Shown here in pieces: positions 23,642-35,240 of a DNA stretch of 64,000 nt; position 1 is the stretch's first letter; the number at the start of each line of letters is the position of its first letter. Position numbers and translations under genes: made by a program. Source of the DNA: Harmothoe impar (lineage: Eukaryota; Annelida; Polychaeta; Phyllodocida; Polynoidae); contig OX381707.1 of assembly GCA_947462335.1 (NCBI GenBank), positions 86,177,606-86,241,605 of the forward strand, given 5' to 3'. The notes beneath the pieces were generated by a model, which made no database searches, was not told the origin of the DNA, and saw only the letters and a list, made by a program, of their open reading frames with translations.

Positions 23642-26600
23642 TCAGTTCTGGGTCCTGGTTACATCTACCTGCTTCTTGCAGCAGCAACCAAGGAGCTCAA
23701 TGAAGGCCGCACGGAATTGTCTACAATACATTGCAAGTGAAAATAGAACTTTACTTATAGAGAAAAACTGCTTTACTTAGTTTTGACTATCAATTTTCAT
23801 AAAACCAAATGATGTCCTGTCAGACCAATAGACAAATGAAATTTTACCTAAAATTCATGCAAAATATATCTGTAATTTGCCATTGATTTGGCTAGAATTT
23901 AATTTAAAATTCATAAGAAAATTACCTTGCATCTAAAATGAGGAATAGGATCTGGGTTATATGTTTGAATTTACACAAAACTGACCTTGAAATTATGATG
24001 TAAACAGCAAAATTGGTCAAACTGTTCATTCCTTTGATCAGATCGGTCATATTTAAACTTTATGCAAAAATTACATTTCATTGACTTGTGCTTTGTGTGG
24101 AAAGTCTAAGATAAGGGATATTATCTGAGTGATATTTTCAGATTTATACAAAACTCACCTTGAAATGATGCTGTAAACAACAATGTTGGTCCAGCTATTT
24201 ATTCCTCTGATCAGATCAGTCGCACCAGACACTTTCTTGTAGTACTGGGCGCTAAACTTGCGATACTCTGGATGAAGGGTGTCCGTGAAATAAACAGCCT
24301 CGAGGATCCTGCCTGGTGTCACTGTGATGATGTAGATTACGACCAGGGTTACCATCATGTAGGTCAGCTGAAGGTAGAGAACACAACTTAGATACCACTG
24401 TTTTTAATCTGAATATATTTTATTTCACCATAAGTTGTAGTATGGATTGTCCATATCTTTGGCTTATATCAACGTGATTGATGTTGTCACAGGTATTGTA
24501 AACAATAAGTATGGTAGCAAGAATATTGAACAATACCTCCACCAAGTGTAGGTCTACATTTGTTCTGCTAATAAAAATAAACTTTTAGGCAGAGCAAGCT
24601 AAAGTGACTCACTCACTCACAGAGACTCTTTGCAGTGGCTGTAGGCATAGTGCAGAGCGCCCAAGCCACGGTGAGTGCAGTCAAAACTTACAAGGTCAAT
24701 GTTAAGTGCAGCTCAGGGTTTATTTCATGGTTTTGCAGTAAATTATTTTGTTTTATTGCTCCCACTTTCCTAGTCATTCGATGTTCTTTATCAAGCTGGT
24801 CATGATCTTCAATATATTTAGTTTTTTTCACATGTCCTCCATTGTAGATGCCCTTATGTAGTTAGTAGGGCTATCTGGCCAAAGTTTACTCCTTGGCTGG
24901 ATTACAGACAATATAACGCAGAAAAACATCAGTTATTTAATCAAATAAAAATAAAGAGTTACTTACCTTGAGCCGAGCCTTTTCAGCTGCAGTTTGGGCA
25001 CTGCATGGGAAGAAAAACAAGGTACTCTTAATGAATTTATTCTGTCAATAGTCTTTTTTTACAGGTAGCTGGGGGAGGCATATTTTCACACAAACATCTC
25101 TGCTTGAGAGTCTTATTTTCTCACCCCCAGCTCTAGAGGTTTTTAAATATTTTTACCCCCCTCCCCTCATTCAAGAAGCCAGCTCCCAACCTGCATTTGT
25201 GAGTAGCAGAGGCACAACACAGCATCCACCCTCTCCGAGTAGGCATAGTATTTTATCCTACAGGCTAATTAGCAATGCAGTTTTTTGAAAAATCATAGTA
25301 ATATTTTGATGTTAACAAGGTTATGACCTTTTGAAAATAATATTGTGTTCTGTTCTTGTTTAATTGAAGGAAACAAGTACCTTGAGTCGCCTGTCATCTG
25401 CCGGGACCTCTTGATGCTGGTGAGCAGGCTGCGTACAACACAGATGTAGTTGAAGCACAAGATGGGGATGGGCAGAACCAGGTAGCAGCTGAGGTTGTAG
25501 ACTAGGGAAGGCCAGTGTCCATACGGATTACGCCTGTAGCATTGGTGTTCAATCCTATGGATTCCATGCAACTGTCAAAGAGAGAAATTCCACCAAATTC
25601 TGATACATTTAGAAAGCATTACAGTTTCATTGTTTATATAAAACTTCATCAGAATATTAGAAGGCTGCCTGGTGATTTAATGCCCTTGGCCTTGAAGTTG
25701 ATTAAATGTAGCTGTGGTCAGAAACACAAAAGCGCTGCATTTTAGCACCGGGTCAGTACCTTCAGCTGGGGGAGATGTGCTTTGTGATTTAAATAAACAG
25801 AGCTGCATACTAAAATGGCTGTGTGCAATACATCCCAAGGACCACTCCTGCAGTAACCAGTGAAGAGGGCACTTTTAAGCGATGCTCTGTATTTATCTCC
25901 GGGTATTTCAATGTAAAATAGATTACTTCTGTGCTGTTTGTTTACTTCCGTGAGGACACAATTTTGAATTCCGCACATCGGTAGCTTAGCGACCCTATGA
26001 TGACCCCATGGTGACCCAGCTTGTGGGGACAAGTCAATGTAACCTACCTGAAACATTAGTATTGAAGCTGGGATAACTTGTAGGAATGCCAACATCCAGT
26101 TAAATACAATCATCAAAACGGTTTTCTTTTTGGTGAATTTCAGGTTTCCCTTCATAGGCCAGCATACAGCAAAGTATCTGTTGACAGTCAGATTTAGAAT
26201 ATGTCCATTATGACAAGTTAGTTATGTTATATTAAAGCAAAAACTGCCTCATGCAATGGTGGTAAAAGGTCGATGTTGTAGCGGTGCAGGGGGAGGGCTA
26301 GCTCTTCCTCCGCACAAATCGTGCAGAGGAGGTTTGTGCCCATGCTGCTCGGGGGCGCCACCTCCACATGGCGCATACAAGGCGCCACCCAGAGGAGGGG
26401 CGACAGTGTTGCTCTGAGCTTTGCAATACTAAGTTGATGATCATTCTACCTTGTAACTGTAATAGCCTGTGCTTGCTGATACTATATCTTCTTACTACTA
26501 CTTCCTCTCCTTGTCTTCCTTTCTAGTTAGGCCCTAGCCTTATAGTTCTATTACAATATATTACATCTGCAATAAGCAAATTATTTCATCTTGATAAGTG

Positions 26601-29600
26601 ATATATGATAATGGTTCAGATAACTGCATGCATGCTATAAACATCTCATTACGTGTTTGTACAACCTGCAGGGGAGACTATTTGTACTTAGCACCTTACC
26701 CTCCCACACTACTTGTGGTTATGACACCAAGAAGCTAAACTGCTGTAGGCTCTGAGATTGTGACAATTGAAACGCCTGTGTAGTTTTAACCGGGTGTAGT
26801 CTTTGACCAGCAAGTTTCAAAAGGGCTGAAATGGGAGCTAAGTACACAGAAATGCAGGGAAGTTTGTAATATATTCTGTTCAAATATCCATTAACCTTTC
26901 CCCCCATTTCTACATAGCCCCCATTTCAGCCCTTTTGAAACTACACAGGTCAAAGACCACACCGGGTCAACTCAGGAAACACAGCCTGTACCTCTCAAAG
27001 CTGAGGGCAGCCAGCTGGGTGAACTCTTTGAAGAGATTCATGACGGCACAGCCAACGGGTCCCAGGATGGGGTTGGTGAGGTATGACAGGAACGTCTCCA
27101 GGTACTGAAAGTGGGGAACTGTACTATACAGGTTTCATATATTAGTGTGAACTGTCTGTTTTGAGGGCATGGATTCTAAGCGGGCCAAATACAACCCTGC
27201 TTGTTGCAACAACCCTGCCTAAAAATGAAAAGATTTTACTTCATTTTTTAGACAAGCATTACATCTTTTTAAAAGTGATAGGTGGACTCATAATGTGTGT
27301 TCCCAAGGAGGACTATTTGAGGGTCAACATGAACTATATTAGAACCTTCTAACTGGTATAAATCTAATATAAATCAGATTTGAATCTAAAACCTTCGAAC
27401 TTGTATACATTTGGTATGAATCATATTTGAATTTCAGTGCCGAGGTTCAAACCTTAACATAACAGATATGAAAAATTGAGTGAAAACCAATCCTGTACAG
27501 TAACTTACGGCATGGAATACAATAGTAACAGAATTCAGACAGTCAGCCACTGCCATGCCAGCAAGCAAGAGGTTGGTCGACGTCTTCAACTCTGGACTCT
27601 TCAGAATTGAGATGATGATCAAGATGTTTCCTATAATACAATGTTAGGGAGGTGTCATTGTTTTAAAACCAAGTAGTAGAGTTGCTGCCTTTTAAGGTTA
27701 CAGGTCTCAGGGTTTCTTAGGGTTTCTGATACAGTAGAGAAGCTAAAAATATCACTATGTCAACACTATTTAGAATGAAATTCTTTGCATTATTCAAGTT
27801 TAAAGGGGGGGGGGGTTGAAATTGCACCACCTCTTGTTTGAAAGTAGCCTTTATTAGAGTTTTGCATGGGTGCTTGTGTTTGCATGAGATACAGGCATGG
27901 CCCAAAAGATTTGCCTTGTGTTGATTTAAAAAAAAATCTTATACTATACCAAAGGCTTTATAAGGAAGAGCAATTTATTGCCATTGGACATTTTCCATTG
28001 CTTTCTTGATATCCCCATTTTGAAAATCAAAAGGAGTTTACAAACCAATGCATCGCAGGCCATTCAATATGGCCCCAATTTATGCAACAAAATATTACTT
28101 CACAGTGGTAGTTGCCATACTTACCACAGATTCCTAGCAGCAGGGAGAGAAATGCTAATATAGCATTAAAGACAGAAAGAGGAATGTTGTCTCCCATCAT
28201 CCCGAGAGGAGAGTTTTTCCAGTATTTGAGAAAAACTGATGAATTGCCAGGCCAACACTGCACAGACCAGCGTTCCCCATAATCAGGGAAATTTACTATC
28301 ACACAATACAATTTTGAACGCAGAATTGGGTTCATGGCTATTTCCCCTGACTTCTTAAGGAACTTAGTTCCATAATTTGTTCGACCTTCTAGATGGACCG
28401 TGAATTGAGTGATGTAAGGCCATGAATTACGGACACCCTGCTGAAAAAATGATGAAAAAACTTATTTATTTAGCTGGTAAATTAGGCTTCCTGAGTCTAT
28501 ATGGCTGAATAACGAGGGACATTTCTTGTTCCTAAAATGTCCTAAAATATCAACAATCAAAAAAAACTGTATAGAGGCATGTCTGGTTGATAATGGAGTT
28601 AGGATAAGGAGCATGTGCAGCCTGGGCTGCCTGATTACATGGATAGACAGATCTAGTAATGTTCTAACCCTGCAAACAACTTAGTTAGCACTATTAATTG
28701 ACCCTGTAAGGACGGCATGACACCTTAATGAATCATCCTCTGGTCGTCAGGATGCATGAATGCAGCCCTTGTGTGTAACTTAGTACATTCATCCTTCATA
28801 GGGTTAACCAAAAATTCACCATAGTCTTGGTTTTAATTTAGAACTAGTTTTGTGTAAGCTCTAGTTAAGGTTGAGTTTGGAATACCTTTTTAGCACTTAT
28901 GAATATAGGGCCGAATCACTCACACATCACATAAAGCATTGAACTATGTAATATATCATCATAACAAGGCATACATTAAACATGTAGTTTGACCTTAGTT
29001 GGCATGAAGAATGAATGCATCATGCTGAAACTACAGAAATGTATCACCTCCATAGGGACAGCATGATGCATTGATGTATCATCAGTGAGCCCCAGAGATG
29101 CATTCATTCATCAGGTAATTAGGTGCACTGCCTCTACAGGCCCTAAGACCTACAAAAAAAGGTTTGTTTCAGGTCAACCGACCAACCCTATATAAACAGG
29201 ACCAACCCCACCTTTTTTTTGCAAATTGTCATATTTTTACACTTTTTTGGGAGTCAATTTTAGATTAACAAAAATTTAGTATTTTTTTTTGGGTCACTTT
29301 TAGAGGGGAAGTAAAAAAAAAGTTAAAACAAGAAAAATATGGTCAAAGAGTCTTTAAGACTCATTTTTCCTGCACCTGCCTAGGCCTTCATGATAACATG
29401 TATGGGACTGTGTAGGTCTACAGGGACAGGATCAGTTGTGGAGACTGTAGGATGAATTAGGATATCACTATAGGCATAGGCTATAGCAATGGGCATGCTA
29501 GTCATCTCAGTAAACCTACATTGTCTAGGCCTAGGCCTATATCTCGCCCCTTCTTCCCCAAATTCATAGATCCACCTAACTGGGACTGGTTGTCATGCAG

Positions 29601-31779
29601 CTATCTGTTGTGTGGCACGTTGCCTGGTAATCCGAGGTACTAAGTGACGTGATAACGTTACACTTCCTTATTTGGGACAGGCCGAAGCTGCCACAACTCA
29701 CTTCGTTGTGAGCCAACATCGTCATACAAAGATGTTTTACTCTCAGACCAATGCAGTGGGATCATTGTCATTGAGTTTTTTTGCCTGTATCCCCAAATAA
29801 GCTCCAGGAAAAATTATATATTTTGATTAGCGCGAGGGGCCTTGCTTATTTTAATGACCACAATCTGTCCTAGTGACGTCACAGGTGCCCCATGAGCTGC
29901 CCAGGCAAACCGAAAACATTAATAGGGTTGCCATAACGTTGCTGTGCAACTTCAGGTCGCTACGCTCCGGCAACCCCCCAAAAAAACGACCTACTGACCC
30001 TAGAGTTTTTTTCCATGTTACCTGAAACAAACCTTTTTTTTTAAATTTGGCATAAAGCAGTAATTTCACTGACCAGCTTTTCCTCGCTGAAACAGAAATC
30101 CACACAGAACCTGATCTTCCTCAGCCATGGGTTATTGAGGATGTCACCAGGAGGGAAGGGGCTCCAGTCTACTTCTGTGGTGGGCAGGGACAAGTCTGTA
30201 GTGGCTTTGGACAAGTCTGTATTTGGAATAGACAGGTCAGCATCTGTCCTCCAGTCTGCATCAGTGGCAGGAATAGCCAGCGCTGTATTTATTTCCTGAG
30301 ATACATTCCTGCCTGTTAAGTTGTAAAGTCATCACGTTATACACCAATTTATAACCTACTATAATAATATGCATCCATGGCCAGCAACATTGTGAGCAAC
30401 TGGATTTTCCAGTTAGGTAGTAGGCATAAAAAAAGCAATGCCCTTTTAAGCAAAATGGCCAGCGGGTCACTATAGTGCAATGGGGGAAGGCAACACATTT
30501 TTGGTACCTTATGTGGGACATTTAATGTTTCACCAGTTTACATTTTTCAGGGCCTACATGTGAGATTTGACGATTCCCCCTATAATCATCCCTATGGGTA
30601 CTCAGGACTTGCTCATAGATTCATCATGATGCACATTTAAGTCCAAGTACCATGAATTCTAGGGTAGAATCCATGGCTAGTACCATATTCAGATTGTCAG
30701 TGCAGCTTACAGATCTACGTGAGTTCTTAGATGTATACTACTTTACTAGCATTGCAACAATAAGAAACCATGTGTTGCTTATAAACTTTTCCCCAAAGTC
30801 TTTGTGCAGCTAATACATGACTTAGGGCTGGGCCAGGTTACGTGAAACACAAGTTTTTGGCCTTAAGATATGTTGTACTGGGCTTAAAGGAGGCTGACCC
30901 TTCAAAGGTGACCACGGCAGGGAACAGTTTGATTGGTCCAAAACATTAGCTCTGGCATGGAGTGTACAGATGAACAAGAGAAAATGTCTTCAACAAAGTA
31001 ACGACTAGAGGGTGTAGAGGGACAAAGAGAGACTTGTGATGAGAGATCTGGCAGAATTCAAAGATCAGGTGTAGGGCAAGTTCCTCATCAATATACAAGT
31101 TCTCTTACCACTTTGAATGCCTTCTTCACTTTGAGCTGCTCCAACCATAAATAGAAACACCAGACATATCACCGTCCTGCTCAATGATAAAATATGAACA
31201 ATCATTTCCACTGCATAAACCATCCAATTTAAGAGACATTGAACATAATTAAAGTTGATCAGTCACCTTTTCTAATCTATTCAAAGACGTTTGCAGCAGT
31301 TTTAAGCAACTTTAATCCAAATTAAATTAAGAAAAGAAGGCAATTAATCAATTTAAAATTGTCCTTAGAATAAACTAGATTAGATAATTCATGCATACAT
31401 GATATGGAAATAGTGCAGTTGTCTGAAATAAGAGGAAATTTATTTCTTTTGGAGCTGGAGTGAAGTCCCCTGTTGCCTCAAAACTGGCCCATATTTACAA
31501 AATCTGTTATCAGATTATCCTTTTTTTATAAGAAAACCCACTGGTTAATTCCTAGAGGCATATTCTAGAAAATGGAGAGTTTTTAGACTAAGTGATACAA
31601 AATGTGTCTTTTTCTAATGATCCATGTAGTGGCTTAAGAAAAGATGCCAGTTATCTAAAATGCTACTTTTTTGAAGAAAGCTCTGCAGCTTTCGAAGTGG
31701 AAGGCCTTGGCTTTAGACAGGAGATATGTGGATTGGACCACATGTAGGAAACTTCCACCTACCTGACAGACTCCATCAT
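23642..31779 (-). CDS. Class A (rhodopsin-type) GPCR, copy A, 11 exons
   Basis: Model built from GT-AG junctions; all phases agree, giving 505 codons plus stop. Exons: 31763-31779, 31109-31176, 30074-30312, 28125-28440, 27509-27630, 26992-27104, 26048-26177, 25381-25571, 24967-25000, 24159-24367, 23642-23720. Start is the first of two adjacent ATGs, followed by a hydrophobic signal peptide (residues about 7-22). Residues 23-190 form a Cys-containing ectodomain I do not recognise. Seven helices follow: TM1 ends in GICGN, D243 is the TM2 Asp, C273 the TM3 Cys, ERY 291-293, W319 and P328 in TM4, C346 in ECL2, P428 in TM6, NIVVY 471-475 replaces NPxxY, and C492-C494 are likely palmitoylated. Peptide-receptor-like by the ERYFAVCWPMK and TM7 patterns; ligand unknown. 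Expected at the plasma membrane, signalling through G proteins. Compared with copy B, six residues are missing before ERY, so this copy may be non-functional. Exons 1-3 are less certain than 4-11. Confidence 0.84.
26276..26400. repeat. GC-rich hairpin-forming segment in GPCR intron 6
   Basis: Contains TCCTCCGCACAAA facing TTTGTGC and GGAGGTT, followed by two GGCGCCACC copies. It is also in copy B (62,066-62,192). Base composition differs sharply from the flanking intron. Probably a short mobile element. Confidence 0.45.
26788..26968. repeat. Hairpin repeat in GPCR intron 6, copy A
   Basis: Arms of about 53 bp (26,788-26,840 and 26,915-26,968) are inverted copies: AACCGGGTGTAGTCTTTGAC and CAAAAGGGCTGAAATGGG on the left, their complements on the right. 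The right arm ends about 24 bases from the exon 6 donor. The equivalent in copy B is 62,583-62,763. Confidence 0.75.
28125..30312 (-). other. GPCR copy A ectodomain exons 3 and 4
   Basis: Exon 3 (30074-30312) encodes a Thr/Asp-rich stalk with imperfect repeats (TDADL, NTDLS, TTDLS, TTEVDW), then a Trp/Cys segment with FCVDFC. Exon 4 (28125-28440) continues with cysteines in LYCVI and VQCWPG, an N-glycosylation sequon (GNSS), and runs into TM1. The exon 3 donor is gtcagt, a weaker consensus. The exon 4 acceptor is a CAGCAG tandem, so alternative use would add or drop one codon in frame. I do not recognise the fold. The length (about 170 residues) is long for a simple peptide receptor, and the paired cysteines suggest a folded extracellular domain. 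A 5'-flanking repeat pair sits in the intron between the two exons. Confidence 0.65.
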
Positions 31780-32250
31780 GTCTGCAGCAGTGACCTGTCC
31801 AGGTCCTGCTTAAGCCACGTCTTGGCACCAACTCCTGCTAACAGGAGCCGTAAGGTAGCATCCGGTCAGGATAACATGACTGTCTCCATCAATGTAGCCT
31901 CATAATGTAGGATTTAAAGACTCCATCTGACCACTTCTGTCAGAAATGTAAAACCTAACTGAGGTAGTTATCGTTAGTGCAGCAGTTAATCCTGTAATGG
32001 GTGATTGTACCAGGGGCGTATCTGAACTAGCGCGGGCCCCGCCTAGATGAAGTGAACTCAGTGGCCACACTTATACAGAGTTCTAAAGGTTATTAAATTT
32101 TAATCTAAAAGTTGAATCATCTATAACTTATGTATAATAATTATCCTCTTGTAATAAACTAATATTCTTATAACTAAGATTCAGTTATAAACATCTATCA
32201 CTCACCTTTAGGCAAAAGCGAAGGCTTCTACTATCAATTACTGTCAATTT

Positions 32251-32300
32251 TCACTTTTGTCTTAGCACTTATATATATATAAGTGCTAAGACGAAAGTGA
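32251..32300. repeat. 50-bp near-perfect palindrome
   Basis: TCACTTTTGTCTTAGCACTT and its inverse (one mismatch) flank a short TA alternation, forming a stem of about 25 bp. Not recognised as part of another element. Confidence 0.8.
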
Positions 32301-32996
32301 GATGTTTCACTTTTAGATTACATAATGTTCTTCAATGCAACTCGACCAGAAGAAGGGTATTCCAGGTCAGTGACATCACAGTCTTACCAACGTCACCAAG
32401 CAACCTTACTAGGGCACATAACATTGTCGCAACGCCACTAGCAAAATGTCACGCGCTTGGCAGTGCCAGTTGTTTTGATTTTGTCACATCAATATGCCGG
32501 CAGATGATATCCGCACGAGGAGCTCGTGCAAATAGCGCCCCTTATTTGCACGAGGAACCGTTGAGAGAGGCGAAGGCAAGAGAGGTGACGACAAGCGAGG
32601 CGACCCGCACGAGGAGTCCGCGAGAGAGGTGACCTGGAGGAACCAGCGAGAGAGGCGACCTGCATGAGGGTTGAAGCTATGGTACACGGAATTTAGGCAC
32701 TTGGATTAGGCACCCTGAATACAGGCCCCCTACTGTCAGGCCCTCCAGATTTAAACCCGCAGTTCTTACTGCACGTCCAGTAACAGTCAGAGTGCAGTCG
32801 GGACAGGAACTCAGCTCTATATATAAGGGCGCTGGGCCTTTAAAGCCCCCGGTCTTTTTTCACCCCGACCATATGCCCCCTGCTCATGGGCCACTTATCA
32901 TACGTCCACAACCCTGTCATACATCCATTTCATTGTCTCTAACAAATGATTCTGTGTCCACCTCCTTCCCTCACGTTCACTACGTCAACCTCTCGT

Positions 32997-33128
32997 CCAC
33001 TACCTCACGTTCATGTCCACTACCTCACCCTCATGTCCACTACCTCACGTTCATGTCCACTACCTCACCCTCATGTCCACTACCTCACCCTCATATCCAC
33101 TACCTCACCCTCATGTCCACTACCTCAT
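32997..33128. repeat. 20-bp minisatellite (TCATGTCCACTACCTCACCC)
   Basis: Six to seven head-to-tail copies with CACCC/CACGT variation. Open frames across it are by-products of the repeat. Confidence 0.85.
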
Positions 33129-33467
33129 CCCACAGAACTTTCATGGTCACCCTCGTGTCCACTATCTCACCGGCCCCTTTGAACTCTGTTTATAGTAGGG
33201 TTGTGGACATATGACAGGGGTGTGGGCTTATGACAGGGGTGTGGGCTTATGACAGGTTTGGACGTATGATATGGGTGTAAAGGCAGCGGGCCTCAGATCC
33301 GAAGGGGCCTGTGGGCTGGGGGCCTGTGAGTTTGAGTTTTTGAGTTTAGATTTTTTTTATTTGGCAATAATAAATTACAGACGAGGGGCATTTCTCAATT
33401 AAAGCCAAGTGGCATTTTTCAATTAAAGCCTGTGTTCCCTGGGCCTGTGGGCTGAAATGAAATGCTG

Positions 33468-33548
33468 CCGTCGCCTCTCTCATTGTCACGTCGCCTCTCT
33501 CATTGTCACGTCGCCTCTCTCATCGTCACGTCGCCTCTCTCATCGTCA
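33468..33548. repeat. 20-bp minisatellite (GTCGCCTCTCTCATYGTCAC)
   Basis: Four near-perfect head-to-tail copies in the right half of foldback element 4. Confidence 0.88.
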
Positions 33549-33561
33549 CATCACAAAAATG

Positions 33562-33637
33562 TGCTCATTTCGGGAATTGAACCCGGGCCTCACAATTTGG
33601 AGGCGGACACCCTAACCATTTCACCATAGTATCACTT
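33562..33637 (-). repeat. tRNA-like sequence (SINE head or tRNA pseudogene)
   Basis: On the minus strand, TGGTGAAATGGTTAGGG looks like a pol III A box, and CCCGGGTTCAATTCCCG is a T-arm/B box. CCGCCTCCAAAT in between resembles an anticodon arm. The acceptor stem does not pair well and the anticodon stem is poor, so a working tRNA is unlikely. It lies between two minisatellites inside foldback element 4. Confidence 0.5.
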
Positions 33638-33666
33638 GCTGATGTGCACAGAAAATATGTTATACT

Positions 33667-33800
33667 CATGTCGCCTCTCTCGCCATGTCGCCTCTCTTGC
33701 CATGTCGCCTCTCTTGCCATGTCGCCTCTCTTGCCATGGTGCCTCTCTTGCCATGTCGCCTCTCTTGCCATGTCGCCTTTCACGCCATGTTGCCCCTCTC
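33667..33800. repeat. 17-bp minisatellite (GCCATGTCGCCTCTCTT)
   Basis: About eight copies sharing the GTCGCCTCTCT core with the neighbouring 20-bp array, so the two arrays probably arose from one sequence. Basic-looking translations (ERRHGKRGDM) come from the repeat. Confidence 0.88.
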
Positions 33801-33913
33801 CCCATGCCCTCAGGTGTCTCTCTTGCTGTGTCCCCTCTCTCACCATTCCTCGTGCGAATAGCAGAACTTATATGCACGAGTTCCTCGTGCGAGTATCGCT
33901 GGCGCAATATGCC

Positions 33914-35240
33914 TTGAGAAGGATCCATTGTTTACTATGATAATAGGCTGTGAGAACTGAGTATGGTCTAAACCTGCCTACTTTTGTACAGGGATGACGT
34001 CGTGGATTGACTAGGGCACCAGGGAAGGAGCTTACTTTATTGAAATAAGACATTGTATAAACGTTATGGCACAACAAATAAGACCGAATAGGAAATAAGA
34101 AGAATGCGTTTGACAGGGGGCTCAAAACAGCCTACTATATGGATGAAGATAAGGGTGATGTCAAGATGCTCTCTGCCAAACCTGAAATATACAGGTTAAA
34201 TGACAAGAGAGAAAATCATATGAACACAGCAGTGTTTAAGCTCTCACAGGTTAAAGATCAGGTGGATTGTAAAAATATAAACACCAGAGCTCATGATGGC
34301 AAATTCCTTAAGATTATTTGGCCCAAAGACTCATTATATAGAAAGCGCCTTGAGTATAGAATACACTTGGAATAGTCCCAGAATATACACCACAATCTGG
34401 AAACATTTGATAACATTTCAGGGTTGGAACAATCATACAAGTGGTAGAGATGGCGTCTTTCTTGGGACAGAGACTAAAAGAGAAGAACGATCAGGTAGGA
34501 GAGTGCAATCAGATGAATCATCAATAAGTTCTGCTGGGTAATGTCTCACCACTCATATGAGTATCTGAGGAGTTCTGTAAAGTAGGTCATGACACCAAAC
34601 CATGACCTATAACATCTGGGGTCATGAATCAAATTGGCACCTGTCAAGGCAGACCAGACAACATACACCGGATTTGCACGAAAAACGGCCTTGCTTCAGA
34701 TGAAAAAGTTGTTAATTAGTACAAAAATGTAGCTCCTGAAAGGTTCACTAAATCATACATAATAATACCCGTCTGTCTCAAGCGCCTACGTTGGCCTACT
34801 CAAAGATAAATTGTATGGCTTATGAAAATTGTACGGAAGTATTTTGTGCTCAACAATGGAATGCCCTTGATATTGTAGCTAGAGGTATACAAGATTTTGA
34901 AGTGTTCAAAGACAAAATGAAAGATGAAAACTGTACCAAAGAAACCTGAAGGGCTGTAAAGTACTGTCAACAAATCTAAGTATTCTTTTTTAAATTTTAG
35001 TGGGATGTATCTTTTTCATAAATTTTTTTTCTTTAAAGGGCATATAGGGGAATGTCAAGGAAAGGTACAAGAACACCGCTTATTCTTTCTACAAGAATTT
35101 GTTTATTGTGTAATAAGTTTATATGACTGGTAAATTTTGTGTCGTTACCGTAACAACAGCGTGCTGATGGTGCGACACTAACTTTATTTGTAGTACCTAG
35201 ATTATGATGTGTCCTTTTTATTATCAATAATGATAACAGA
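33914..35240. other. Non-coding, no gene recognised
   Basis: Holds an R3 copy (34,563-34,690). Short ORFs (up to 85 codons) lack recognisable motifs and splice context. Confidence 0.5.

Larger units (their letters stand above)
20998..28189. repeat. Recent duplicated block, copy A (partner 57,236-64,000)
   Basis: Exons and introns align almost base for base with 57.2-64.0 kb, by eye about 97-98%. Differences include the LINE tail at 21.8-22.5 kb (A only), about 100 bp at 57,905-58,010 (B only) and the 18-bp exon 6 deletion (A). The duplication continues past both compared ends. Confidence 0.92.
32492..33913. mobile_element. Foldback element 4: imperfect 1.4-kb palindrome with nested minisatellites
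   Basis: Outer arms 32,492-32,560 and 33,846-33,913 are inverted copies (ATATCCGCACGAGGAGCTCG-like on one side). Just inside, GAGAGAGGCGAC-type sequence on the left mirrors the GTCGCCTCTCTC arrays on the right, and further in a second pair (32,888-32,930 against 33,193-33,270; CCCTGTCATAC) is also inverted. So the whole block is a layered palindrome with tandem arrays in its arms. It may be one foldback element or nested insertions. Confidence 0.6.

Noticed and set aside
25742..26047. 3' part of the 137-codon minus-strand ORF at the GPCR
   Set aside because: Only 26,048-26,177 is exon 7; the remainder reads through the donor into the intron, and the open frame is fortuitous.
33562..33637. 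Functional tRNA gene
   Set aside because: Acceptor stem halves do not pair and the anticodon stem is poor.
33468..33800. CRISPR-like regular repeats
   Set aside because: Units abut without unique spacers; eukaryotic minisatellites.
32792..33928. Several ORFs on both strands with repetitive His/Pro or Arg/Gly/Glu translations
   Set aside because: By-products of the 17- and 20-bp arrays; no unique sequence or splice context.
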